A stretch of 64,000 bases of DNA from Mucilaginibacter empetricola. Lineage in GTDB: Bacteria > Bacteroidota > Bacteroidia > Sphingobacteriales > Sphingobacteriaceae. Positions 8,961 through 17,021 of the stretch are shown here, one piece after another. The translations under genes and the position numbers were made by a program. The notes under the pieces are model-generated. The model made no database searches, had not been told where the DNA came from, and saw only the letters and a list, made by a program, of their open reading frames with translations. How positions within the stretch are numbered: position 1 is the first letter of the stretch; every line of letters starts with the position of its first letter. The DNA is taken from assembly GCF_024808665.1 (NCBI RefSeq), contig NZ_JANUBZ010000004.1, forward strand, positions 1 through 64,000. Direction: 5' to 3'.

Positions 8961-10436
8961 TTATATATCAAATATAATGGGTTGCTTTTCAACCTTCGTA
9001 AAGCAATCTGCCGGTGACTCACAAACCGGACATATATAATGTGTTATATTTTTAAATGCTGTTCCTGCTTCAACGCCATTGAATAAGTCGCCATAATTTT
9101 TGTCGTAAATACTAAGGCAGCTTTTACATTGATAAAGCTCTGCCGCTTGAATATCACCTCCTGTTTCATCGTCTGTAGCATTGCCAGCCGTTTTTAGCAA
9201 AGCATTATCATCGGCGCTTAATAAACCATAATAAGAATCGCATAATGCTATCAACGCATCTCCCAAAGCATTGGCGGGCAGGTTGTTTTTATAGCTTACA
9301 AAATCTTTCGAATTGGGGTTAAAATCCCTGGTGTGTAAAATATCAAACAAGCCAGGCTTTATCTTTTTAATAATTATAGATGCAAGCAAACCCGTTTTGG
9401 GCTGCATTTTAATAGCAAAACAAAGGCGATAGGTGCGCAGATCATGCTCTTCAAATTCCCGCACCAATTGTTTTTTTAATTCCAGGCTTTCGGTGCACAG
9501 GTTTTCCAACTGCCAGTTGAGTTCATTGGCGGCATGCCGCACGTTTATGCGGTATTTATTGAGTATAAAGCCCCAATCTTTTCGGTCGGCATCGGTTATT
9601 CCTTTTATCAGGATTGATTTCCATGGCGTAGTATATAACTGACCTACACGGGTTTTGATGCATAAGGAACAAATATCCTTCAAAAAAGCTATCGGGAATA
9701 ACTCATTACGGCGATAAATGCCTAACCAGTATTTATCATTCAGGTATTTGTTAAAGCCTTCGTAATAGGATAGCGAAAAATCGGGCAATTTTAAAGGTTC
9801 AACTATTTGCTGATTAATGAAGGCATTACCAGCATTAACCTTTTTGTAAAATGAATCGTAATTGATTCCGGATTGGTCATAAAACAACTCTTTATTGTTT
9901 AAAATAATTTCCTGGGCGGCCTTGCAAAAGGCCGGGATGTCATCAGAATAAATAAGACAAGGCCAGCAGTGCAGATCATTGGTTTTTGGAAACCTGATGT
10001 ACAAATACCAATAGTTACTCATGTCGGCACTTATAAAATTAAAATTTCCGCTAAAAAAAGGCACAAAGGTTTGATGCCTGTCAACCAGGTTAACCTTCAG
10101 TTCGGGCGCGAAATTAAAAAGGTCAAATATGTCTTTGTAAACGCCTTCTTTGAGCCAGCTTTCGGTGTTAAAAATATTATCGGTTACATAAGAGCTAATT
10201 ACATTAGGAAACTGATCGGCATTTAACTCATATGCTATTGCCGACTGTAGCATTCCTAATTCCAGATCTTCGAGTCTGTTTGCCTCAATACAGAAATACA
10301 ACTGCTGCCGATTCCCCACGCTTATTTTATTTGCACCTGCATTTTCGGCTATCTGCAATATTTCATAAAGGTCGCCGGCCGAAATTACCCCTCCCGGCAG
10401 GTTGATTTTAACACAATAGGTTTCCGTTTTTTTCAT
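8961..10436 (-). CDS. nitrite/sulfite-reductase-like protein with C-terminal rubredoxin
   Basis: This 491-residue protein begins with a nitrite/sulfite reductase ferredoxin-like half domain (KINLPGGVISAGDLYEI, then GNRQQLYF, to about residue 65). A long middle region resembles a degenerate sirohaem reductase, but I do not see the usual paired Cys ligands (C-x5-C and C-x3-C) that NirB shows. The end (about 430-485) is a rubredoxin-type site with YQCKSCLSIYD and YICPVCESP, two CxxC pairs for one iron. It lies 3 bp after the fused nitrate reductase, clearly in one operon, so an electron-transfer role in nitrate reduction is likely but inferred. Confidence 0.75.
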   Translation of the reverse strand: MKKTETYCVKINLPGGVISAGDLYEILQIAENAGANKISVGNRQQLYFCIEANRLEDLELGMLQSAIAYELNADQFPNVISSYVTDNIFNTESWLKEGVYKDIFDLFNFAPELKVNLVDRHQTFVPFFSGNFNFISADMSNYWYLYIRFPKTNDLHCWPCLIYSDDIPAFCKAAQEIILNNKELFYDQSGINYDSFYKKVNAGNAFINQQIVEPLKLPDFSLSYYEGFNKYLNDKYWLGIYRRNELFPIAFLKDICSLCIKTRVGQLYTTPWKSILIKGITDADRKDWGFILNKYRINVRHAANELNWQLENLCTESLELKKQLVREFEEHDLRTYRLCFAIKMQPKTGLLASIIIKKIKPGLFDILHTRDFNPNSKDFVSYKNNLPANALGDALIALCDSYYGLLSADDNALLKTAGNATDDETGGDIQAAELYQCKSCLSIYDKNYGDLFNGVEAGTAFKNITHYICPVCESPADCFTKVEKQPIIFDI

Positions 10437-10439
10437 AAG

Positions 10440-13400
10440 CTAAACCGTTGTTTTTAAGCTTTCTTCCAGCAGTCGCTTTACTTCGGGCCGGCATGATCCG
10501 CAACCCGTTCCCGCGCCGGTAGTGTCGCATAATTCTTTCAATGTATGGCAGCCTGTGGCTATTTTATTGGTGATGTTTTCGCTGCCTACATTATTGCAAC
10601 TGCAAACCAGTTTACCTAATACAGGTTCGGCTTTGTTGCCGCTACGCAGCAGTTGCAGGCGCTTTTCATTCAGCTCGGTTTTACCGCCTATTAGCGCCCT
10701 GAATTCCTGAAACTCACTTTTATCGCCAATTAAAATAGTGCCAACCAGTTTATCTTCATGGATGATGCACTTTTTGTAATACCGTTTTGCCTTATCAATA
10801 AAAACAATCTCCTCATAAGCCGCATCATCCGGGCATTCGGATAAACCGATGCTGCACAGATCAAACCCGTGTATTTTGATGATATTCATAAACAGGCTGC
10901 CTTTGTAATAGCTGGCTATATCGCCATTCATATATTTGGCAACTACTTCTGCCTGTTGCTCGGCTGCTGCTGTAATACCGTATAGCGTTCCTTCAAATTC
11001 TGCTATCTCACCAATGGCGTAAATAGATGGGTCGCTGGTTTGCATCCGTTCATTTACAATAACACCGCGTTTTATGGTGAGCCCACAGGCTTTGGCAATT
11101 TCCAGGTTGGGGGTGGTGCCGATAGCCAGTATCATGGCATCGCAATTTATTTTACGACCACTCTTAAGACCGATCCCTGTTAATTTTGACCGGCCGTAAA
11201 AAAGCTGCACTTCATCGTCATAATAAATATCACAGCCCTGGTCGGCCATTTCTTCGTGCAACAGCTGGCTACCCAAAGCATCCAGTTGTCTGTTTAAAAA
11301 CCGGGAGGTACGATGAATAATGGTGATCTTAATACCTATCTCGCGTAGCGAGGCGGCCATCTCTAAACCCAGCAAACCGCCGCCCACAATAACTACATGG
11401 CCGTTTTTAGGGACATGCTTTTTAAAACTATCCGCATCATTACGGCTGCGCATGCTGAATATACCCGGCAGCGAAGGCGTGTTTTTGGGGATGGCTGCCC
11501 GGCTGCCCGTAGCAACCAGCAATACGTCATAATTGGTTTTTATTCCCCGCGAATCAACGACTTGTTTGTTTTCGCGGTCTATTTTTTCAATACTTACACC
11601 TCTCAGCAACCTAATGTTATAAGACGGTTCTTCGTCGTCTTTCATTTTTACCAGCTGCTCCCATTTTTGTTCGCCGCTGATATAATCGGGCAACATCACC
11701 CTGTTATAAAAAGGGTGGTTTTCTTTACTGAAAATGGTTATTTCATCATCAGGATTTAATTCCCTGTACGATTTTACAAAGCCATAGGCACCGGCGCCGG
11801 CTCCAATTACGACAATGCGTTGAAACGGCTTTGCAAATTTCTGCACCTTAACGGCACAGTATTTAAAATCGGGTTCTTTTGAAATAGGATCAACCAAATC
11901 ACTGGTAAGGTTGTTGGCCCGGTTGAGGTCGCTGCCTAATATTTTACCCCAATGCATAGGCAAAAACACCACGCCTTTTTTTATTTGGGTCGATATTTTT
12001 GTCTGTACCTGTACTTCGCCCCGGCGCGATGTAATAACGGCAATATCCAGCTCCTTTAACCCCAATATTTCAGCATCATGAGGATGAATCTCAAAAAAAG
12101 CCTGTTTATAATGCTGATTAAGCTTATTTACCTTGCCTGTTTTGCTCATAGTGTGCCACTGATCGCGAATGCGGCCGGTTGTAAGGACAAATGGGAAATC
12201 ATTATTTGCCAATTCGCTGGTCAGCGTATCGGGTACGGCGCTAATAAGTGCTTTTTTTGATGCCCTGTAAAAACTGTGATCGGTAAATAAGCGGGGCTTA
12301 CCGTCTATGGGGCCTTTCTTTTTGTAGGGCCATTGTACAGTTTTACGCTCTTTTAATATCTCATAACTTAGGCCGCTTATATCAATATTGGTTTTGGCTG
12401 TTAGTTTAACATGCTCGGCATAAATAGCCGCCGGGTTTTCAAACTCAAACCCTTTATAACCCATTTTGCGGGCAAAGCGACAAATAATCTCCGCATCAGG
12501 TAAAGCCTCGCCTGGCGGTTCTACAATTTTATTGAGGTAACTGATGCGCCGTTCAGAATTGGTCATGGTGCCTTCCTTTTCGGCCCAGGCAGCGGCAGGT
12601 AATATCACATCGGCATAAGCCAGCGTTTCTGGCTTATTACTTATTTCCTGTACCACTACAAATTTTGCTTTTTTTAAAGCCTCCTCGGCCAGCCTTACAT
12701 TTGGCAAACTGGTTAATGGATTGGTACACATTATCCAGATAGCTTTTAATCTGCCGTCGTTTAAAGCCTCGAACATTTCGGTAGCTGTTAGGCCTGGTTT
12801 AGGTTGGATTGTTTTACCACCCCAAAATTGCTGCACTTCCTGCCGATGCAGTGGATTGCTCAAATCGCGATGTGCCGGCAGCAGATTGGCTAAGCCGCCA
12901 ACTTCTCTTCCACCCATGGCATTGGGTTGGCCAGTAAGCGATAACGGGCCCGAACCTGGTTTGCCTATGTGCCCGGTTATAAGGTTTAAATTGATGAGAC
13001 TCAAATTTTTATTTACGCCTATGGCACTTTGGTTAAGCCCCATGGTCCACATAGTTATAAAACCTTTAGCTTCGCCAATGTATTTTGCTGCCACGCGGAT
13101 ATCACTTTCGCTCAACCCGCATGTTTTTGCAGCATCAATCAAACTGGTTTTAAAAACTATTTCACTATAATCCTCAAACCCTTCGGCATGATCTTTTATA
13201 AAATCAAAGTCGATATCGCCATTTTCAATCAACAATCTGCCTATGGCATGATTAAGCGTAATATCTGTTCCGGGATTTATTTGTAAATGCAAATCGGCAT
13301 TGGCACATGAATCGGTAACCCTTGGATCGACAATAATAATTTTTACCGCCGGGTTTACTGCTTTGTGTGCCTCTACCCGGCGCCATAATATAGGGTGGCA

Positions 13401-13949
13401 CCATGCGGGGTTACCACCCATTACAAGTATACAATCGGCAAGTTCAATGTCATCATAACAAACAGGTACGCTATCCTCGCCCAAAGCAATTTTATAAGCC
13501 GCAACCGCACTGCTCATACAAAGGCGCGAGTTAGTGTCAATATTATTGCTGCCAATAAACCCTTTCATTAGTTTATTAACTACATAATACTCTTCTGTTA
13601 AGCACTGGCCAGATGCGTAAAAAGCGACAGAATCGGGCCCGTATTTATCAATAAAGGTTTTAAATACAGCAGCAGTACGGGTTAACGCATCGTCCCAGCT
13701 AACGCGCTGCATGGGCATACTTTTGTTATACCTCATTTGCGGGTATAGCAGTCTGTCGCTTTTATCATTTACGGTGTAGTGCAGGTTGAGCCCTTTACTG
13801 CATAACATCCCCCTGTTAACAGGGTGATCCTTATTGCCGGTAAGGGTTATGCTTCCGTTTTTTTCTTTATTAACAACTACGCCGCAGCCGACACCGCAAT
13901 AGCAGCAGGTGCTGGTTAACTGATTTTCCGGTTGCTTTTTTAGGGCCAT
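10440..13949 (-). CDS. assimilatory nitrate reductase fused to FAD and BFD domains
   Basis: This 1169-residue fusion starts with a molybdopterin nitrate reductase (about 1-700). [4Fe-4S] ligands are Cys15, 18, 22 and 50, and the Mo ligand Cys144 is in NSRLCMSS. FIRST-half signatures GGNPAWCHPILW and a molydopterin-dinucleotide-binding segment (TTGRIRDQWHTMS) support NarB/NasA type. From about 712 a NirB/NasB-like FAD-NAD(P)H domain begins (VVIGAGAGAYGF; second dinucleotide motif VVIGGGLLGLEMA). A BFD-type [2Fe-2S] domain closes it near 1116-1160 (CSCNN...TGCGSC). It can thus be read as a one-chain NAD(P)H-dependent cytoplasmic nitrate reductase. Transporter upstream and rubredoxin protein downstream form one operon. 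Confidence 0.92.
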   Translation of the reverse strand: MALKKQPENQLTSTCCYCGVGCGVVVNKEKNGSITLTGNKDHPVNRGMLCSKGLNLHYTVNDKSDRLLYPQMRYNKSMPMQRVSWDDALTRTAAVFKTFIDKYGPDSVAFYASGQCLTEEYYVVNKLMKGFIGSNNIDTNSRLCMSSAVAAYKIALGEDSVPVCYDDIELADCILVMGGNPAWCHPILWRRVEAHKAVNPAVKIIIVDPRVTDSCANADLHLQINPGTDITLNHAIGRLLIENGDIDFDFIKDHAEGFEDYSEIVFKTSLIDAAKTCGLSESDIRVAAKYIGEAKGFITMWTMGLNQSAIGVNKNLSLINLNLITGHIGKPGSGPLSLTGQPNAMGGREVGGLANLLPAHRDLSNPLHRQEVQQFWGGKTIQPKPGLTATEMFEALNDGRLKAIWIMCTNPLTSLPNVRLAEEALKKAKFVVVQEISNKPETLAYADVILPAAAWAEKEGTMTNSERRISYLNKIVEPPGEALPDAEIICRFARKMGYKGFEFENPAAIYAEHVKLTAKTNIDISGLSYEILKERKTVQWPYKKKGPIDGKPRLFTDHSFYRASKKALISAVPDTLTSELANNDFPFVLTTGRIRDQWHTMSKTGKVNKLNQHYKQAFFEIHPHDAEILGLKELDIAVITSRRGEVQVQTKISTQIKKGVVFLPMHWGKILGSDLNRANNLTSDLVDPISKEPDFKYCAVKVQKFAKPFQRIVVIGAGAGAYGFVKSYRELNPDDEITIFSKENHPFYNRVMLPDYISGEQKWEQLVKMKDDEEPSYNIRLLRGVSIEKIDRENKQVVDSRGIKTNYDVLLVATGSRAAIPKNTPSLPGIFSMRSRNDADSFKKHVPKNGHVVIVGGGLLGLEMAASLREIGIKITIIHRTSRFLNRQLDALGSQLLHEEMADQGCDIYYDDEVQLFYGRSKLTGIGLKSGRKINCDAMILAIGTTPNLEIAKACGLTIKRGVIVNERMQTSDPSIYAIGEIAEFEGTLYGITAAAEQQAEVVAKYMNGDIASYYKGSLFMNIIKIHGFDLCSIGLSECPDDAAYEEIVFIDKAKRYYKKCIIHEDKLVGTILIGDKSEFQEFRALIGGKTELNEKRLQLLRSGNKAEPVLGKLVCSCNNVGSENITNKIATGCHTLKELCDTTGAGTGCGSCRPEVKRLLEESLKTTV

Positions 13950-13971
13950 AGCTTAAATTTTATAAAAGCAT

Positions 13972-15267
13972 TTATGCTACACCACTTGCCAGTGGAGCAG
14001 TAACGCCTACATCAGCTGCGCTTGTTTTTTGAAACCGGGTAATTAGTATGATTATGGATACGGCTATCACTATAAAGCCTATATAGGTAAAGGCCTGTAC
14101 GTAAGTAATAGTGTTTGATTTAAACAGAAAGCCAAACAACATGCCACCAAAATTGCCTCCGGCACCCACTATGCCGCTCACTAAACCTACATTTTTTGAG
14201 TTTACAAAAGGTACAATACCATAAGTGGCGCCGTTTGACATTTTAAGGAACAGCGCGAAGGTGAGCATGGTAATAATAGCCACCATCAGCGAACCGGCCT
14301 GCGCAAATAATATCAATCCAACACCCTCTAAAAACAGAGTGCCTGCAAGTAATAATCCTTTACCGCGCATACCAAACTTTGCCCCGGTTTTGTCTGATAC
14401 GATACCTCCCAGGGCGCGGGCAAACAAATTCATAAATCCGAATATCCCGGCCCAAAAGCCGGCCGAGCTTTGTGAAAGATGGAAAGAATCAACAAAATGA
14501 AGCGAGGCCACATTATCAAAAGTTAATTCCATGCCAAAACACATGGCGTAGCCTGCTGTTAATGCCCATATCCGCCAATCGGCTAAAACCGACCAATCTG
14601 TTTTTGTTGACTTGCCCACGTTGTAGCCTATTTCGTCATAATTGCCGTTGGGTGTATCTTTAGTATATTTCCAATATAAAAAAGCAATAACAAGCATCAT
14701 TACACCTGGCACTATCATAGCATATCGCCACGCTTCGGCCTTGGTATAGCCAAAGCCAACTATGGCGGCAAAAATTAAAGGCATTACCATGTTAGTTACA
14801 CCGCCGCCCAGGTTACCCCAACCACCAGTTACGGCATTTGCCGTTCCTTTTAGTTTTGGTGCAAACATCATAGAAGTATGAAATTGGGTGATAACAAACG
14901 ATGCACCTATTACCCCAATTGCCAGGCGAAACAACAAGAATGTGGTATAACTATGTGCCAAACCGACTAAGAAAACGGGTAGGGAGCCAATAAGCAAAAG
15001 CCTGATGGCGGTTTTACGCGGGCCCCAGGTATCACAAAGCTTACCAATAAGCAGCCTGGCAATTATTGTTGCTGATACAGAGGCGATAATACAATTACCT
15101 ACCTGGCCTTTGGTTAAATGTAGTTCGGCCCTAATGGTGGGCATTAAAGGCGCAAGACCAAACCAGCCAAAAAAACAAACAAAAAACATTAACCACGTAA
15201 TGTGAAACGTTTTCATTTGCACGCCCTTAAGCGAAAATATATTGAGTTTAGTAAGTTGATTTTCCAT
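13972..15267 (-). CDS. NarK/NasA-type nitrate/nitrite MFS transporter
   Basis: This 431-residue major-facilitator protein has 12 predicted membrane segments. The two Gly-rich nitrate signatures of the nitrate-nitrite porter family are present: GGWGNLGGGVTN near 147 and GAGGNFGGMLFG near 362. It lies 22 bp upstream of the nitrate reductase in the same direction and supplies its substrate. An in-frame ATG 17 codons downstream (MKTFHITWLMFF) is an alternative start and would drop a polar N-terminal tail. Confidence 0.92.
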   Translation of the reverse strand: MENQLTKLNIFSLKGVQMKTFHITWLMFFVCFFGWFGLAPLMPTIRAELHLTKGQVGNCIIASVSATIIARLLIGKLCDTWGPRKTAIRLLLIGSLPVFLVGLAHSYTTFLLFRLAIGVIGASFVITQFHTSMMFAPKLKGTANAVTGGWGNLGGGVTNMVMPLIFAAIVGFGYTKAEAWRYAMIVPGVMMLVIAFLYWKYTKDTPNGNYDEIGYNVGKSTKTDWSVLADWRIWALTAGYAMCFGMELTFDNVASLHFVDSFHLSQSSAGFWAGIFGFMNLFARALGGIVSDKTGAKFGMRGKGLLLAGTLFLEGVGLILFAQAGSLMVAIITMLTFALFLKMSNGATYGIVPFVNSKNVGLVSGIVGAGGNFGGMLFGFLFKSNTITYVQAFTYIGFIVIAVSIIILITRFQKTSAADVGVTAPLASGVA

Positions 15268-15472
15268 TGTATTTTAAATTGAAGGGTTATTTAAAATAGA
15301 TGGAGCCGTGGAAAATTGATTTAATGAGCGGTATTTGTTCAGATACCCATTTAACATCAACGTTAATTGGCGGGAAATGCCTTTAATAGATTGGTATTTA
15401 GTCAGAAAGAATAAATAACATGACGAAAACCATAGAAATAGCGCTACTATGCACTGATTTGATACATTTTTG

Positions 15473-15480
15473 TACATTTG
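15473..15480 (+). promoter_or_regulatory. possible -7 box upstream of the terminator
   Basis: TACATTTG matches TAnnTTTG. A TTTG lies only 11 bp upstream, too close for a normal -33 element. If used, it would make a short RNA ending at the hairpin at 15521-15558, or reading through into the crp/fnr gene. Confidence 0.3.
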
Positions 15481-15520
15481 AGTAAGTTTTTTATTTGTTA
15501 AAGCAATGAAAACTGTTTAA

Positions 15521-15558
15521 CCCTGTCTGGGAATGCGACCTCCCGGCAGGGCTTTTTT
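15521..15558 (+). terminator. rho-independent terminator or attenuator
   Basis: CCCTGTCTGGGA pairs with TCCCGGCAGGG (one bulge) across a short loop, followed by CTTTTTT. The T-run is only on the plus strand. It stands 370 bp before the crp/fnr start with a mini-ORF just ahead, so it could be an attenuator or the end of a small RNA. Confidence 0.65.
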
Positions 15559-15929
15559 ATTTAATTTTTTTGTTTTAGTTATTCACAAACATCTGATTTT
15601 TTAATTTTTCTTAGTTTTTGTTGATATAAATATAATTCATTTAATGTTTTTAAGCAATTTTTCAACTATAAAACAGTAATTTTTATGATAAAAGCAATAA
15701 GTTATATAAAACAACGTCGAAAAATAGAAAAATTGCAATGAAAAATTTATCATTTTGATATTTGATCTATTTTAAATTGATTTTATTTTTATTTTAATGA
15801 TATGTATGGTGGAAAAATATTATTTATATCACTTTTGACAGATAAATTAAGCAGATAAAATCAAATGACTTATAATTGCACAATTTGTTGTTTAAAAAAC
15901 TCACTAATTCAGAATAAAATATCTCCTAT

Positions 15930-16622
15930 ATGAAGAAAAAGCTAATTACATGTGATATGAATAGCTGTTTTTTTTGCAAAAACTGTCTTCCGGAGTGGAA
16001 AGTGGCAATCGCGGCCAATAAAAGGAACTTTTTTGTAAAAAAGAACGAGGTTATTTTTAAAGAAGGTGATCCGGTTGAGGGTATTTATTTTGTGCTTAGT
16101 GGTGTAGTTAAGGTTCATAAAAAATGGGGGAGTGACAAGGAAATAATTTTGAGACTAGCTTCGAACGGATCAATTTTCGGGCATCGGGGTTTGGATACCA
16201 AAATTTACCCTATATCAGCAACCGCACTTGAAGATGGGATTCTTTGTTATTTTGATCTGGCATTTTTTGAGGCCAGCTTAAAGGTTAATAATGAATTTAC
16301 CTATAAACTGATGATGTTTTTTGTAAAAGATTTACAGGAGTCGGAAACCAAGATGCGCAACCTGGCGCATATGCCGGTTAAAGGACGGGTAGCGCAAGCC
16401 TTGATATATTTAGAAAATCAGTTTGGATTAAAGGACGATGGTTTTATTAATATCCGTTTATCCCGGCAGGATCTGGCATCCTATATCGGCGCCACTTACG
16501 AAACCGTGTTCAGGGTAATAAACGAATTGCTGGGCGAAAAAATAGTAGCTGCTCATGATAAATATTTGAAAATTTTAGACAAAAAACAGCTGCTATTATT
16601 AACCACCGATAACGACGCATAA
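15930..16622 (+). CDS. Crp/Fnr-family regulator with N-terminal four-Cys cluster, second copy
   Basis: This 230-residue regulator shares the architecture of the one at 4259-4954: Cys8, 13, 16, 19 (C-x4-C-x2-C-x2-C), an effector barrel (KKNEVIFKEGDPVEGIYFVLSG, about 35-140) and a helix-turn-helix (LSRQDLASYIGATYETVFR, about 170-190). It lies between the transporter/reductase operon and the convergent nirBD genes, so control of nitrate assimilation is the simplest inference. An Fe-S cluster responsive to O2 or NO would fit, but only the cysteines are seen. Confidence 0.9.
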   Translation: MKKKLITCDMNSCFFCKNCLPEWKVAIAANKRNFFVKKNEVIFKEGDPVEGIYFVLSGVVKVHKKWGSDKEIILRLASNGSIFGHRGLDTKIYPISATALEDGILCYFDLAFFEASLKVNNEFTYKLMMFFVKDLQESETKMRNLAHMPVKGRVAQALIYLENQFGLKDDGFINIRLSRQDLASYIGATYETVFRVINELLGEKIVAAHDKYLKILDKKQLLLLTTDNDA

Positions 16623-16626
16623 ATGC

Positions 16627-16977
16627 CTAAACTATCCCGATATACACCTTACCGTCAATTACCTGAACGGGGTACGTTTTTATTTGCAATTCATCGCCAC
16701 TAAGGCATTCGCCGCTTAACAGCGAAAAAGTTTTTTTATGAAACGGGCAGGCTACTTTTGGTTCACAGCTATCGCCCTCGCTGCCTATCATTCCGCGGGA
16801 TAAAGCCATTTGTTGTTTGTGCGGGCAAAGGTTTTGAGTGGCATACCACTCACCACGACGGGCAAAATTATAAATGGCAATTTGCTCGTTGCCATGTTTT
16901 ATACAGGCGCCACCGTTGGCGGGTACATCATCGACATGGCAAGCCAGTATCCATTCAATGTCTAATATCGTTTCCAT
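16627..16977 (-). CDS. nirD: nitrite reductase small subunit NirD
   Basis: This 116-residue Rieske-type protein has the C-x-H and C-x2-H iron-sulfur ligand pairs in NLCPHKQQ and ACPFHKKTF. It matches NirD in length and in the surrounding RGMIG and YPVQVIDGKVYI segments. NirD is the partner of NirB in cytoplasmic NADH nitrite reductase. It lies 44 bp downstream of nirB on the same strand and runs convergent with the Crp/Fnr gene, with only 4 bp between their ends. Confidence 0.93.
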   Translation of the reverse strand: METILDIEWILACHVDDVPANGGACIKHGNEQIAIYNFARRGEWYATQNLCPHKQQMALSRGMIGSEGDSCEPKVACPFHKKTFSLLSGECLSGDELQIKTYPVQVIDGKVYIGIV

Positions 16978-17021
16978 ATCTGGTTAGTTTAATTTGGGTA
17001 ATTAAATAATTCAAAAGTTGT

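Larger units (their letters stand above)
15268..15929. other. long divergent control region between narK-type gene and crp/fnr gene
   Basis: These 662 bp are very A/T-rich. They hold a plus-strand terminator hairpin at 15521-15558 preceded by a four-codon ORF (15506-15520, MKTV). A -7 type box TACATTTG is at 15473-15480, and a small inverted repeat ATCA-TTT-TGAT at 15749-15759. No credible longer gene is seen. Confidence 0.55.

Noticed and set aside
15274..15477. 67-codon minus-strand ORF upstream of the transporter
   Set aside because: Its hydrophobic start is from A/T-rich DNA; it has no ribosome-binding site and covers the likely promoter region.
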